Counted from the first letter of the stretch, positions 46,590 to 55,795 are shown. The stretch: DNA of 64,000 nt from an uncultured Alphaproteobacteria bacterium (GCA_943787175.1 CALSLK010000008.1:89875-153874), one strand, 5' to 3'. Program-made: numbers and translations. The notes: a model not told the origin generated them from the letters alone.

Positions 46590-47804
46590 TCAGGTGAGTT
46601 TTGCCTGGAGGCCTTCGTCCAGCTTGGCCAGGAACTGGTTGGTGGTGAGCCAGGGCTGGTCGCGTCCGATAAGCAGGGCAAGATCCTTGGTCATATCGCC
46701 GCCTTCAACCGTGTCGACACAGACGCGTTCGAGGGTTTCTGCGAACGTGACGACATCGGGTGTGCCGTCGAACTCGCCGCGCGATTTCAGGCCACGGGTC
46801 CAGGCAAAGATCGAGGCGATGGGGTTGGTCGAGGTTTCGTTGCCCTTTTGGTGCTCGCGGAAATGGCGCGTCACGGTACCGTGGGCGGCTTCTGCTTCCA
46901 CGGTGTCGCCGTCGGGCGTCATGAGGACCGAGGTCATCAGACCCAATGAGCCGAAGCCCTGTGCCACGGTGTCAGACTGCACGTCGCCATCATAGTTCTT
47001 GCAGGCCCATACGAAGCCGCCTTCCCATTTCAGGGCAGCAGCGACCATGTCGTCGATCAGACGGTGTTCATAGGTGACGCCGGCTGCAGCAAACTTATCG
47101 GCGAACTCAGCCTCGAAAACTTCCTGAAAGAGGTCCTTGAAGCGGCCGTCATAGGCCTTGAGAATTGTGTTCTTGGTCGAGAGATAGACGGGCCAGCCGA
47201 GGTTGAGGCCGTAGTTGAGGCAGGCGCGTGCAAATCCCCGGATCGAGTCATCGAGGTTGTACATCGACATTGCGACACCGCCGCCGGGGAAATCGAAAAC
47301 TTCGCGCTCGATCGGATCGGAGCCGTCGGCCGGCTGGAAGGTGATGGTGAGCTTGCCGGGGCCGGGCACGACAAAGTCGGTGGCCCGGTACTGATCGCCA
47401 AATGCGTGACGGCCGATGACGATGGGTTTGGTCCAGCCCGGCACCAGACGTGGCACGTTCGAGCAGATGATGGGCTGGCGGAACACGGTGCCGCCCAGGA
47501 TGTTGCGGATGGTGCCGTTGGGCGAGCGCCACATCTTCTTGAGGCCGAATTCCTCGACCCTGTCTTCATCTGGCGTGATGGTCGCACACTTGACGCCCAC
47601 GCCGTGCTCCTTGATCGCGTTGGCCGCGTCGACCGTGATCTGATCGTCGGTCTCATCGCGTTTCTCGATGCCCAGGTCGTAGTACTTCAGGTCAACATCG
47701 AGATAGGGAAGAATCAGACGGTCCTTGATGAAGGCCCAGATGATGCGTGTCATTTCGTCGCCGTCGAGTTCGACGACCGGGTTCTTCACCTTGATCTTGG
47801 CCAT
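46590..47804 (-). CDS. icd: Isocitrate dehydrogenase, NADP-dependent
   Basis: A 404-aa dimeric-type (subfamily II, eukaryote-like) [100 protein letters not shown] and [35 protein letters not shown]. The NADP-contact residues after [11 protein letters not shown] fit the NADP enzyme. It acts in the TCA cycle, producing 2-oxoglutarate. Its frame is clean, unlike alaS 1.4 kb away. Confidence 0.97.
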   Translation of the reverse strand: MAKIKVKNPVVELDGDEMTRIIWAFIKDRLILPYLDVDLKYYDLGIEKRDETDDQITVDAANAIKEHGVGVKCATITPDEDRVEEFGLKKMWRSPNGTIRNILGGTVFRQPIICSNVPRLVPGWTKPIVIGRHAFGDQYRATDFVVPGPGKLTITFQPADGSDPIEREVFDFPGGGVAMSMYNLDDSIRGFARACLNYGLNLGWPVYLSTKNTILKAYDGRFKDLFQEVFEAEFADKFAAAGVTYEHRLIDDMVAAALKWEGGFVWACKNYDGDVQSDTVAQGFGSLGLMTSVLMTPDGDTVEAEAAHGTVTRHFREHQKGNETSTNPIASIFAWTRGLKSRGEFDGTPDVVTFAETLERVCVDTVEGGDMTKDLALLIGRDQPWLTTNQFLAKLDEGLQAKLT

Positions 47805-47873
47805 GATTCCGCTCCGATTTCCTGTGCTGTCGTGTTGCGCCGCAACATAACGTGCGTGCGGTCGGGTGCAAGC

Positions 47874-48425
47874 TCAGTCCTGTAACTTGAGGGCCTCCAT
47901 TGCGCCATCAAGGTCGGGGACCAGAGTATAAAGCTCGCGCACGGCCTCGCGCGCGTATCCGCCATCAATGACATCATCGAGCAGCGTGCCGAAGGGGCGC
48001 CAGTAGTCTTTCAGGTTGATCAGGATCATGGGTTTGGCGTGTTGGCTGAGCTGGGCCAGCGTGATGACGTCGAGAACCTCATCAATGGTGCCAAGGCCGC
48101 CGGGAAGAGCGATGAAGGCGTCGGAGCGCTCGATCATCAGGCGTTTGCGCACAAACATGGATTCGACCTCGATCAGCTCGGTAAGGCCTGGATGTTCGTC
48201 CTCGGCATAACGCAGGTGGGCTGGAATGATGCCGGTGACCTTGCCACCTGCAGCAAGGGCTGCGTCTGCGATGACGCCCATCAAGCCAACGTGACCGCCG
48301 CCATAGATCAGATGCGAGCCGGCCTCTGCTATCATGATGCCAAGGTCATGGGCCGCCTGACGATTATCGGAATCGTGGCCCATGCTGGAACCACAAAAGA
48401 CGCAGATGGAGGCGGGATAGGACAT
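47874..48425 (-). CDS. LOG-family protein (TIGR00730 Rossmann fold)
   Basis: A 183-aa protein with the family motifs CVFCGSSMGHD, LIYGGGHVGLMGVIADAAL and the phosphoribohydrolase signature ALPGGLGTIDEVLDVITL (PGGxGTxxE). LOG proteins release cytokinin-type bases from nucleoside monophosphates, and many bacterial members hydrolyse AMP or other nucleotides. Its start codon (complement of CAT at 48423-48425) overlaps the start of the divergent gene, so its promoter must lie within that neighbour. Confidence 0.92.
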   Translation of the reverse strand: MSYPASICVFCGSSMGHDSDNRQAAHDLGIMIAEAGSHLIYGGGHVGLMGVIADAALAAGGKVTGIIPAHLRYAEDEHPGLTELIEVESMFVRKRLMIERSDAFIALPGGLGTIDEVLDVITLAQLSQHAKPMILINLKDYWRPFGTLLDDVIDGGYAREAVRELYTLVPDLDGAMEALKLQD

Positions 48426-48780
48426 GATGAGCAGGATTATACCGGGTTTTCTTGTCGCAGGTCTTGTGGCGCTTGCCCTGGTCTCGCAAGGGGCGAGAGC
48501 AGGGGAGGCCGATGTTGTCGATGTTGAGGTAGAGCAAACCGCGACTGGCGTCTATGCGTTCCGCGTAACGCTGCGCCATGGCGATGAAGGCTGGGAACAC
48601 TACGCTGATCGCTGGGATGTGGTGGCACCCGATGGCACAGTGCTGGCAAGCCGTATACTGGCCCATCCCCATGTGAACGAACAGCCGTTCACGCGCAGCC
48701 TTTCCGGCGTTGCGATTGATGCCGGAATCACCGAAGTTCTGATCAGAGGCCATGACAGCGTGCACGGGGAGGGGGGCTAA
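48424..48780 (+). CDS. Small secreted protein of unknown function
   Basis: 118 aa with a signal peptide (MMSRIIPGFLVAGLVALALVSQGARA) and a mature beta-rich domain (VEVEQTATGVYAFRVTLRHGDEGWEHYADRW, LASRILAHPHVNEQPFTRSL). Close relatives in alphaproteobacteria are uncharacterised exported proteins. The start is 48424 or the next ATG at 48427; either overlaps or abuts the LOG start on the other strand, leaving no intergenic space. Confidence 0.8.
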   Translation: MMSRIIPGFLVAGLVALALVSQGARAGEADVVDVEVEQTATGVYAFRVTLRHGDEGWEHYADRWDVVAPDGTVLASRILAHPHVNEQPFTRSLSGVAIDAGITEVLIRGHDSVHGEGG

Positions 48781-48856
48781 ACCCTGCTGGTGGCGTTGCC
48801 GCAACCATGACCGTCGGATCGGCTGTCGTGCCTGCGTGATACTATGGTAGAAGAAT

Positions 48857-50167
48857 TTGCTGGCAGCAGTTGGGAAACGGGTCGTGAAACAGGTCGTCGC
48901 GGCGGGAGCCGTCTTTTGTATTCTCATTCTGGTCGTCGTCCTGATGATGACGGGCGATCGCGAGGCCGTGGTTGATGCCGAAGTTGAGCCGGTGCAGGCG
49001 ACCGCCAGTGTCGAGCTTGATTCCGGGGACGGCACAGCCGGCGATGAAGGGGCGCAGTCGGGCAATGATGAAGGTGAAGCGGTTGATGCTTCCGACACAG
49101 CCGAAGATGGCAGTGTGCAGGGCCAGGATGGGGCCGATGATTATGTGCCGCTGCCCAGTTTTGACATCGTGCGCGTGGAACCCAATGGCGATGCCGTCAT
49201 TGCGGGGCGCACAGAGCCGGGTTCAACCGTGACCATCATGTCGCATGACGGCGCCCTGGCCGAAGTCGCGACGGATGACAGCGGCGCATGGGTTGCGATT
49301 CTTGACCAACCCCTGGCGCCGGGAGACCATGAATTGTGGGTTTCTGCCCAGAGTGAAGACGGCAAGCGTCTGGAATCAAATGTTGCTGTCGTCATGTCCG
49401 TGCCCGATGCTGTGGCTGGAGAGACGGCCGTGGCGACCGTTGAAGAGGGCGATGACAGCAGTGGCGGCTTCAGCCTTGGAAATGCAGCTTCCAGCTCTGG
49501 TAACGACACGAGCCTGGGTCTGAGTCAGGACAGCGATACTGGCAATCTGAGCACGGCCGATGCCGCAAGTGCTGTCGATGAAGCACTGGACGAGGCCGGT
49601 GCAGGTTTGACGGGCGATGAGGTTCTGGCAGTGGTGGTACCGCGCGACGGAACCGGCGATATCGATGTCCTCCAGGCCCCAGGTGACGGTGTGGGTATCT
49701 CAGGCGGCGGTGACCTGACGCTCGACAGTCTTTCGTACGACACGGATGGCAATGTGACTCTGTCAGGCCAGGCAGAGCCCGGCGCGACCGTGGTGCCTTA
49801 TGTGGATGGTGAGCCAGCCGGGCAGACGACGGCCGATGCCGACGGTGCCTGGCAACTCACCCTCGATAAGGAACTGGCCGAGGGGCAGTACGACCTGCGC
49901 GTCGATCAGTTGGGTGAAGGCGGCGATGTTTCAGCGCGGCTTGAAACCCCGTTCCAGCAGGCAGCCTTCACGATGCCGACTACAGATGAGCCGGTGATCG
50001 TCATTCAGCCCGGCAACAACCTGTGGGTCATCGCGCGCAAGGTCTATGGCGAAGGTACTCTGTTTACGCAGATTTTTGAGGCCAACAGCAACCAGATCGC
50101 TGATCCAGACCTGATCTATCCCGGTCAGATCTTTGTTTTGCCGGCACCGGACGCCTCAGGCGGCTGA
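48857..50167 (+). CDS. Membrane-anchored protein with Ig-like repeats and C-terminal LysM
   Basis: About 427-436 aa; the start is TTG 48857 or GTG 48884. An N-terminal membrane helix (VVAAGAVFCILILVVVLMM) precedes an acidic Ser/Gly/Asp linker. Two bacterial Ig-like units follow (VRVEPNGDAVIAGRTEPGSTV..., LSYDTDGNVTLSGQAEPGATV..., each ending in a DGAW-type strand), then a LysM domain (VIQPGNNLWVIARKVYGEGTLF, NQIADPDLIYPGQIFVLP). LysM binds peptidoglycan, so the protein probably bridges the inner membrane and the cell wall. This architecture is widespread in alphaproteobacteria. Confidence 0.88.
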   Translation: MLAAVGKRVVKQVVAAGAVFCILILVVVLMMTGDREAVVDAEVEPVQATASVELDSGDGTAGDEGAQSGNDEGEAVDASDTAEDGSVQGQDGADDYVPLPSFDIVRVEPNGDAVIAGRTEPGSTVTIMSHDGALAEVATDDSGAWVAILDQPLAPGDHELWVSAQSEDGKRLESNVAVVMSVPDAVAGETAVATVEEGDDSSGGFSLGNAASSSGNDTSLGLSQDSDTGNLSTADAASAVDEALDEAGAGLTGDEVLAVVVPRDGTGDIDVLQAPGDGVGISGGGDLTLDSLSYDTDGNVTLSGQAEPGATVVPYVDGEPAGQTTADADGAWQLTLDKELAEGQYDLRVDQLGEGGDVSARLETPFQQAAFTMPTTDEPVIVIQPGNNLWVIARKVYGEGTLFTQIFEANSNQIADPDLIYPGQIFVLPAPDASGG

Positions 50168-50189
50168 CGTGGCGAGAGGTGAGGGGAAC

Positions 50190-50363
50190 GTGGCTGCGTC
50201 AAGCGATCTGGACCAGATCTACAAGCCACGCGGACCGGTAAGCGAAGCGCTGTCGTCCTACTATGTTCAACACGTTGTACAGAGCGCGATCGATGATGCG
50301 TTCCGCCTGGCACCATCGCGGGCGGACGCAACCAAACCATCAGATCAGGCACCAAACATCTAG
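50190..50363 (+). CDS. Possible small protein, 57 aa
   Basis: GTG 50190 lies seven bases after a strong GGTGAGGGG box. It encodes AASSDLDQIYKPRGPVSEAL, SSYYVQHVVQSAIDDAFRLA and a polar tail to TAG 50363. It starts 22 bp after the LysM gene stop and could be cotranscribed. No family is recognised; the good ribosome-binding site is the main support. Confidence 0.45.
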   Translation: MAASSDLDQIYKPRGPVSEALSSYYVQHVVQSAIDDAFRLAPSRADATKPSDQAPNI

Positions 50364-51110
50364 GTGCGGATTGAGTTTCGTGGAAAACCCTGGCGGCGTC
50401 GACGCTTGGGAGCCAAGCCGGCCCGGCTTGTTGTTTCCCTGTCGTAGGACGAGCAGAACCCCGAGGTGCTGAGCGGGGACAATGTGCTCGAATCTCCTTG
50501 CTTGTCCGATTTAAAACAAGATCTCATGTCGCATTTCGACAAAATGATCAGCGCCAAAATTCGAAAAACGATCAAGATTGCTGCCCAGCCCCGCAGCTAG
50601 AGCCATCTGGTTCGTAGCTCAGCCTAGATGTGCGGATGTCGGAATCTGATCTGGTTAAATACAATCATAGGTAGTGATATGGGGTTGTTGAGTGCCTGAA
50701 TCATTGGTGTACTACATCAGGATGTGTCCCAATTTGGCTCAAGTTTGACACATCCGATCTGCGCGCCTGTCCCGAATTTGGAATTGGGGCGCGGTTTTGT
50801 CCTATGTTGGGCAGCTTGCTTCCAGAACGTGACGTTTGTCACACAGCGCACAAGTTTGGAGCGCTTCAACCCTCTGTTGCTTGTCGCATGTGTGTAAATC
50901 ATTACATTTCCCGTCAGGCGACAACATTTCCCGTCAGGCGACAACCTTTTGTACGGTCAGTTTACAAAGTTGCTGAACTACCCTGTCACTACGAAGTGCG
51001 TTCGGCGTGAAGGTCACTTAGTTATCACTCCAACGCATGGCAAGGCAGTTTGGCTTCCTGGCTGGCGCAACGAAACAGATGATAAGCAAATCCTGTAAGG
51101 GGACGAAATA
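50364..51110. other. Gene-free stretch before the secreted beta protein gene
   Basis: No convincing frame is seen. It holds a 9-bp inverted repeat GGATGTGTC/GACACATCC (50721-50729, 50748-50756), a weak hairpin CGCGCC/GGCGCG at 50762-50793 followed by GTTTTG, and an exact 20-bp tandem duplication at 50904-50943 (unit ACATTTCCCGTCAGGCGACA). The AT content is higher than average. The stretch probably contains a long, regulated promoter for the gene at 51111. Confidence 0.6.
50904..50943. repeat. 20-bp tandem duplication
   Basis: Two exact head-to-tail copies of ACATTTCCCGTCAGGCGACA about 170 bp upstream of the secreted beta protein gene. It may be a duplicated regulator site or a replication slip. 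Confidence 0.8.
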
Positions 51111-51650
51111 ATGTTGAAGGTTTTTGAAAGTTCACGCGCAAAGCTGCTGGGTGGCGTTGCCGGTCTGGCGATGATTGCCGTGGCTCCGGTCGCCCTGGCT
51201 GCGACAACCGCGAACACCACGATCTCGATCACGATTGACGAGACCGTGGCCATTTCAAATCTTGCCGCGACCATCGGGTTCGGCACGTGGGATGGCACCG
51301 GCCCTGAGCAGATGACCGATGACCTCTGCGTCTGGTCGAACGATGGCAGCCCGGGCCAGTACAGCATTGACCTGACCACCGACAACGGTTCGATGGTGCT
51401 CCAGCAGGGCGCTGATACCATTCCGTTCACAGTTTCCTGGGCCAACACGACCGGCCAGACCTCTGGTACGGCTGTTACCTACAACAACCCGACCGACTTC
51501 ACGATGTCGGCAACGACCACGTCGACCTGTGGTGGTGGTGATAACTCCACGATCATCATTGATATCACCGAAGCCGATCTGGCTGCTGCGCCTGCCAGCG
51601 CCACAGCTTATGATGCGGTTCTGACAGTGACGGTTGCCGCGGTTCCCTGA
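51111..51650 (+). CDS. Secreted beta-strand-rich protein
   Basis: A 179-aa protein: signal peptide MLKVFESSRAKLLGGVAGLAMIAVAPVALA, then a Thr/Asp-rich mature region (TTANTTISITIDETVAISNLAATIGFG, DDLCVWSNDGSPGQYSIDLTTDNG, TSTCGGGDNSTIIIDI, ATAYDAVLTVTVAAVP). Two cysteines probably form a disulfide. The overall layout (beta-sandwich, C-terminal YxxxLTVTV strand) is like spore-coat-U/DUF4402-type pilin-like proteins, but the match is not firm. A GGGGACG box precedes the ATG. A second, truncated exported gene follows. Confidence 0.8.
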   Translation: MLKVFESSRAKLLGGVAGLAMIAVAPVALAATTANTTISITIDETVAISNLAATIGFGTWDGTGPEQMTDDLCVWSNDGSPGQYSIDLTTDNGSMVLQQGADTIPFTVSWANTTGQTSGTAVTYNNPTDFTMSATTTSTCGGGDNSTIIIDITEADLAAAPASATAYDAVLTVTVAAVP

Positions 51651-51767
51651 TCAGGCTGCACGACTCTTGCCAAGGGCTCCGGTGGTCTTAACGGCGACCG
51701 GAGCCTTTGTGCATAGAGGGCGGTGATCAGGCAGAAGAACACCAGGCAGGGAGTATCGGGACAGAAC

Positions 51768-51934
51768 ATGCATTCGGCACGCTCCATAGGCTTTGGATGT
51801 CTGATGGCTTCAGGGTTGGCGCTTGGCCTTGTCTCTGTTGACGGCCACGCGGCGAACTCGCAATGCAACGGCCTCGATCCCAATACGACGCCCTGCGCGG
51901 GCATATCCGGTGTCAGTGGTGATAACTTCACGCT
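51768..51934 (+). pseudogene. Exported protein gene truncated by the IS3-type element
   Basis: MHSARSIGFGCLMASGLALG plus LVSVDGHAANSQCNGLDPNTT, a signal peptide with about 30 mature residues. The frame runs into the left end of the insertion element at 51935 and stops two codons inside. No continuation is found to the right of the element. It was probably part of the secreted beta protein locus. Confidence 0.75.
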
Positions 51935-52020
51935 TGTCTGACGTCAGCGCCTTTGGGACAGATTGAGTGGTTTTCATAAGGGAGTTTTCTGGCTCATCGT
52001 AGTGACCGTAGGGAACGAAG

Positions 52021-52395
52021 ATGAGGCAGAAAACCATGAGCAAGAGCGCCCCGGCAGAACAGGCCATCCGCGACATTCGGCGCAAGACGCGCAAGCGTTA
52101 TTCGGCTGAGGAGAAGATCCGGATCGTGTTATCGGGCCTGCGCGGCGAGGAGAGCATCGCGGCTTTATGTCGCCATGAAGGCATCGCCGAGGGTCTTTAT
52201 TACAGTTGGTCCAAGGAGTTCCTGGAGGCTGGCAAGAAGCGCCTTGCCGGCGACACGGCGCGTCAGGCCAGCAGTCCCGAGGTTAAGACACTGCGTGTCG
52301 AAGCCCGCGATCTCAAGGAGGCGCTGGCCGAACAGATACTGGAGAACCGGTTACTCAAAAAAAGCATGATCGGGGATGGGGGAGACGAGGAATGA
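52021..52395 (+). CDS. IS3-family transposase OrfA (copy 1)
   Basis: A 124-aa helix-turn-helix protein: RRKTRKRYSAEEKIRIVLSGLRGEESIAALCRHEGIAEGLYYSWSKEFLEAG, then a leucine-zipper-like helix (LRVEARDLKEALAEQILENRLLKKS). The start at 52021 follows AGGGAACGAAG; MSKSAP at 52036 is an alternative. It binds the IS ends and, by -1 frameshifting at 52357-52364, can give an OrfAB fusion transposase. Confidence 0.93.
   Translation: MRQKTMSKSAPAEQAIRDIRRKTRKRYSAEEKIRIVLSGLRGEESIAALCRHEGIAEGLYYSWSKEFLEAGKKRLAGDTARQASSPEVKTLRVEARDLKEALAEQILENRLLKKSMIGDGGDEE
52357..52364 (+). promoter_or_regulatory. A7G slippery site for OrfAB frameshifting (copy 1)
   Basis: AAAAAAAG in the orfA reading frame. The -1 frame from here is open into orfB (next residues HDRGWGRRG before the orfB Met), as expected for programmed -1 frameshifting in IS3 elements. 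The same string is at 60683-60690. Confidence 0.7.
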
Positions 52396-53366
52396 GATAT
52401 CCCGCATCTGAGAAACTGGAAATCATCAGGCTGGTCGAAGGCTCTCATCTACCGGTCCGGCGGACGTTGGATAAGCTGGGCATCCCGAGCACGACGTTTT
52501 ACCGGTGGTACGACCGGTATCGAGGTGGAGGCGGCCTTGATGACCGCACCAGTGGCCCCGGTCGGGTGTGGAACCGCATCCCCGACGATGTGCGCCAGCA
52601 GATCGTGGAGATGGCCCTGGATGAGCCGGAACTATCGTCCAGGGAACTGGCCGTGAGGTTCACTGACACGAGACGCTATTTTGTCTCAGAAGCGTCTGTC
52701 TACCGGCTGCTCAAGGCCCACGACCTGATCACCAGCCCGGCCTTCATCGTCATCAAGGCAGCGAATGAGTTCAAGGACAAGACCTCAGCTCCGAACCAGC
52801 TCTGGCAGACCGACTTCACCTACTTCAAGGTCATCGGATGGGGATGGTTCTATCTGTCGACCATTCTCGACGACTACTCGCGCTACATCATCGCCTGGAA
52901 GCTGTGCACCACCATGAAGGCGGGCGATGTGACCCAGACACTGGAACTCGCGTTGGAAGCATCAGGCTGCGACCAGGCCGAGGTCATCCATAAACCCCGG
53001 CTGCTCAGCGATAATGGTTCGTCCTATATATCCGGCGATCTGGCCGAATGGCTTGAAGGCCAGGGTATGGAGCACGTTCGCGGTGCACCCTATCACCCGC
53101 AGACCCAGGGTAAGATCGAGCGTTGGCATCAGACGCTCAAGAACCGGATCTTGCTGGAAAACTACTATCTGCAGGGCGATCTCGAAAACCAGATCGGCAC
53201 CTTCGTGGATTATTACAACAACCATCGCTACCACGAGAGCATTGGCAACGTCACACCATCGGATGCTTACTTCGGGCGCCACACAGCCATCATCGAAAAG
53301 AGGGAAAAGATCAAAAAACTCACCATCCAAACCCGCCGCTTGAACCATCAACAACAAGCGGCTTAA
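52392..53366 (+). CDS. IS3-family transposase OrfB, DDE integrase domain (copy 1)
   Basis: A 324-aa protein with an N-terminal HTH (TLDKLGIPSTTFYRWYDRYRGGGG), then the rve integrase core. The catalytic residues are Asp in LWQTDFTYFKV, Asp in LLSDNGSSYIS and Glu in HPQTQGKIERWHQTLKNRI. It ends with YYNNHRYHESIGNVTPSDAYFGR, the usual IS3 tail. Its ATG overlaps the orfA stop (ATGA). The protein is identical to that of copy 2. Confidence 0.96.
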   Translation: MRYPASEKLEIIRLVEGSHLPVRRTLDKLGIPSTTFYRWYDRYRGGGGLDDRTSGPGRVWNRIPDDVRQQIVEMALDEPELSSRELAVRFTDTRRYFVSEASVYRLLKAHDLITSPAFIVIKAANEFKDKTSAPNQLWQTDFTYFKVIGWGWFYLSTILDDYSRYIIAWKLCTTMKAGDVTQTLELALEASGCDQAEVIHKPRLLSDNGSSYISGDLAEWLEGQGMEHVRGAPYHPQTQGKIERWHQTLKNRILLENYYLQGDLENQIGTFVDYYNNHRYHESIGNVTPSDAYFGRHTAIIEKREKIKKLTIQTRRLNHQQQAA

Positions 53367-53439
53367 CATCAAATCAAGATGAGCCAGATACTCAATTAGA
53401 AAACGAGCTCACGCGTCCCAAATGTTCTGACGACGGACA

Positions 53440-53628
53440 CACACCATCGGATGCTTACTTCGGGCGCCACACAGCCATCATCGAAAAGAGGGAAAAGATC
53501 AAAAAAACTCACCATCCAAACCCGCCGCTTGAACCATCAACAACAAGCGGCTTAACATCAAATCAAGATGAGCCAGATACTCAATTAGAAAACGAGCTCA
53601 CGCGTCCCAAATGTTCTGACGACGGACA
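53440..53628. repeat. Duplicated 3' end of the IS element
   Basis: This stretch repeats 53253-53439, the last 187 bp of the element including the end of orfB and the right inverted repeat, with one extra A in an A-run. The element thus has two right ends in tandem. It may be a one-ended transposition product, a recombination scar or an assembly artefact. Confidence 0.88.
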
Positions 53629-53708
53629 GACGGCAAGGCAAAGACAAAAAAGATACCCAGTGAGAGGGCAAGAATTTTGATGAAGCGTCGTGTTCTCAAG
53701 GTATGCAT
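53629..53708 (-). pseudogene. 5' fragment of an exported protein gene cut by the IS element
   Basis: Read leftward from 53708 it encodes MHTLRTRRFIKILALSLGIF plus FVFALPS, a good signal peptide, and then meets the right end of the duplicated IS terminus. The rest of the gene is not present on the other side of the element. The evidence is only the signal-peptide character and its position. Confidence 0.45.
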
Positions 53709-53920
53709 CCCGAACAGATTAGCCAGAAAACCCAATTGAATTGGATAGTTACCACAGTCTAACACGAATGTGGTGCTCTGGCAGACAGGTCTGGCGATGA
53801 CGTGGTTTCGCCTTGGATTCATGCTCTCAATCAACATCTGGCAGCGGGCAATGTAATGGAGGGGGATTTATAAAGATTCCATGCCCCAAGCGAGCCGTCG
53901 ATTGGTAGATTGGCTGCATA

Positions 53921-55795
53921 ATGTTGTGCGATTTCCTCAGGGTTTCCAGCAAATGGCGAGGCCGTCTTCTAACCGGTCTGATGGCCTTGCTGGGCGTGTG
54001 CGTGCTGCTTGGGGCACCTGCTGGTCACGCGCAGGAGTCCGTGACCGATACAGCACCTGAGGATGCCGAGGCGCCGGCTAGTGGACTTGCGACCTATGAG
54101 GTTGCCATCAATGTCCCCGATGAAAACGGGATCAAGTCGCTGATCTTTGAAAGTTCCCAGCTTTTGAGGCTCGAGGACAGGCCGCCGCCGACCCGCAATG
54201 CCTTGCTGCGACGGATTGAAAGTGATGTCAGCACGTTCACGGTCGTGATGGCTTCCAAGGGATACTACGATCCCGATATTCGGTTCGAGGTCACCGGAGA
54301 AGCTGCGCCCTACAAGGTTGATGTTTCGATTGCCCTGGGGCCGCGTTACACCCTGGCGGCTTATGAAATAGTCTATCTGGGTGGCGCCCCGGACGCGCCG
54401 CTTGGTCTGCCGGATGTGGCTGAGAGTGGCCTGGAAATCGGAGAGCCGGCGGTTGCCGATCGTATTGCAGGTGCTGAAAGCACGCTGGTGCGCTGGTTGC
54501 ACAACCGGGGGTTTCCCTATGCCGAAGTCAGTGACCGGCTGGTGCTGGCCAACCACCCTGATCACGACATTTGGGTGCAGGTCACCATCAAGACCGGCCC
54601 CCTTATCCGGTTCGGAGAATTGCAGATCGAAGGCCTGGTTGATGTGTTGCCGGTTGTGGTTGAGCGCAACATCGCGTGGGAGCGCGGTGATGTTTTCGAT
54701 CAGAGCAAGGTTGAAGTCATGCGCAACCGATTGCTGGACGCCAACGTGTTCGAACGCGTTGCGATCCGACCCGAGGGTACGGCCAGTGATCCGGGCGGTG
54801 AAAGAACCATGCTGGCGGAGCTGAGCGAATCCCTGCCACGGTCAATCGGAGCAGGTTTGAGTTATTCGACAGACCTGGGGCTCGAAGTAACGGGGAGTTG
54901 GGAGCACAGGAATCTGTTCGGAGAAGCTGAGACGCTCTCGAACCGCATGCGCATTGGTGAGGAGCGGCAGCGCATCAGCAACAGTTTCCGAAAGCCTGAT
55001 TTTCTGGCGCGCGACCAGGATCTGATTGTTGATCTCGACTTTCTAAAGGAAAACCTTGAGGCCTATGACCAGACCGGTGCAGAGGGTTCCGTTCGGCTGG
55101 AGTGGCCGGTCAACGAGTACCTCACGGGAACCTGGGGTGTGGCATACAACATTCTGGCGATTGAGGATGGTGGCAATACCAGGCAATCGATCCTGTTCGG
55201 CCTTCCTGTTGGCTATAACTGGGACAATACAAACAGCCTGCTAGACCCAACGAACGGTTTCCGCGTTGGTGTTAGAGCGACCCCATGGACAGGGAGTTTC
55301 GAGCAACCTGTCACCTTTGTGACGACCGAACTTGATGGCTCAACCTATCTTTCTTTTGATTCCGATGACCGGGTTGTTCTGGGATTGCGGGCGAGTTTTG
55401 GCACCAGTCTGGGCGAAGAGCTGGTCAACATTCCTTCGAACCGACGGTTTTATGCTGGCGGAGGCGGTTCTATTAGAGGCTATGCGTATCAGACCGTGGG
55501 CCCCCTGGACGCTTCGGACGAACCGTTGGGTGGACGCTCGTTGCTGACGATGGGAGCTGAACTGCGTATTAAAGTCACCGAAAGCATCGGCATCGTTCCG
55601 TTCTATGAAGGCGGAAATGTTTATGATGATCGTTGGCCTGACCTGAGTGAACCGATGTTCTGGTCAGCAGGTCTGGGCTTCCGGTACTACACAGTGGTTG
55701 GCCCGATCCGCTTCGACGTTGCCTTTCCGCTGGATCGGCGCAACGAGATCGACGATCCATTCCAGTTTTACATCAGCCTTGGGCAGGCATTCTGA
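53921..55795 (+). CDS. tamA: Translocation and assembly module protein TamA
   Basis: A 624-aa outer-membrane Omp85-family protein. A signal peptide ends near GHAQ (about residue 39). POTRA domains follow (FESSQLLRLEDRPPPTRNALLRRIE, YTLAAYEIVYLGG, LVRWLHNRGFPYAEVSDRLVLANHP, GPLIRFGELQIEGL), then a C-terminal beta-barrel (SYSTDLGLEVTGSWEHRNLFG, FYAGGGGSIRGYAYQTVGPLD, VGPIRFDVAFPLDRR, FYISLGQAF). The GGGGSIRGY loop is the Omp85 VRGF/Y motif. Its stop overlaps the tamB start by one base. Confidence 0.95.
   Translation: MLCDFLRVSSKWRGRLLTGLMALLGVCVLLGAPAGHAQESVTDTAPEDAEAPASGLATYEVAINVPDENGIKSLIFESSQLLRLEDRPPPTRNALLRRIESDVSTFTVVMASKGYYDPDIRFEVTGEAAPYKVDVSIALGPRYTLAAYEIVYLGGAPDAPLGLPDVAESGLEIGEPAVADRIAGAESTLVRWLHNRGFPYAEVSDRLVLANHPDHDIWVQVTIKTGPLIRFGELQIEGLVDVLPVVVERNIAWERGDVFDQSKVEVMRNRLLDANVFERVAIRPEGTASDPGGERTMLAELSESLPRSIGAGLSYSTDLGLEVTGSWEHRNLFGEAETLSNRMRIGEERQRISNSFRKPDFLARDQDLIVDLDFLKENLEAYDQTGAEGSVRLEWPVNEYLTGTWGVAYNILAIEDGGNTRQSILFGLPVGYNWDNTNSLLDPTNGFRVGVRATPWTGSFEQPVTFVTTELDGSTYLSFDSDDRVVLGLRASFGTSLGEELVNIPSNRRFYAGGGGSIRGYAYQTVGPLDASDEPLGGRSLLTMGAELRIKVTESIGIVPFYEGGNVYDDRWPDLSEPMFWSAGLGFRYYTVVGPIRFDVAFPLDRRNEIDDPFQFYISLGQAF

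Larger units (their letters stand above)
51935..53439 (+). mobile_element. IS3-family insertion sequence, copy 1
   Basis: A 1505-bp element with imperfect terminal inverted repeats: the left end TGTCTGACGTCAGCGCCTTT corresponds to the reverse complement of the right end, TGTCCGTCGTCAGAACATTT. It begins TG and ends CA. It carries orfA and orfB overlapping in the -1 phase with an A7G slippery string. Copy 2 at 60261-61765 has the same length and only a few base differences. No target duplication is evident, and its 3' end is repeated downstream (53440-53628). Confidence 0.93.

Noticed and set aside
51810..52094. Minus-strand frame at the left end of IS copy 1 (and its duplicate near 60121-60420)
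   Set aside because: It exists only because the IS left end is repeated; it overlaps the start of orfA and has no ribosome-binding site.
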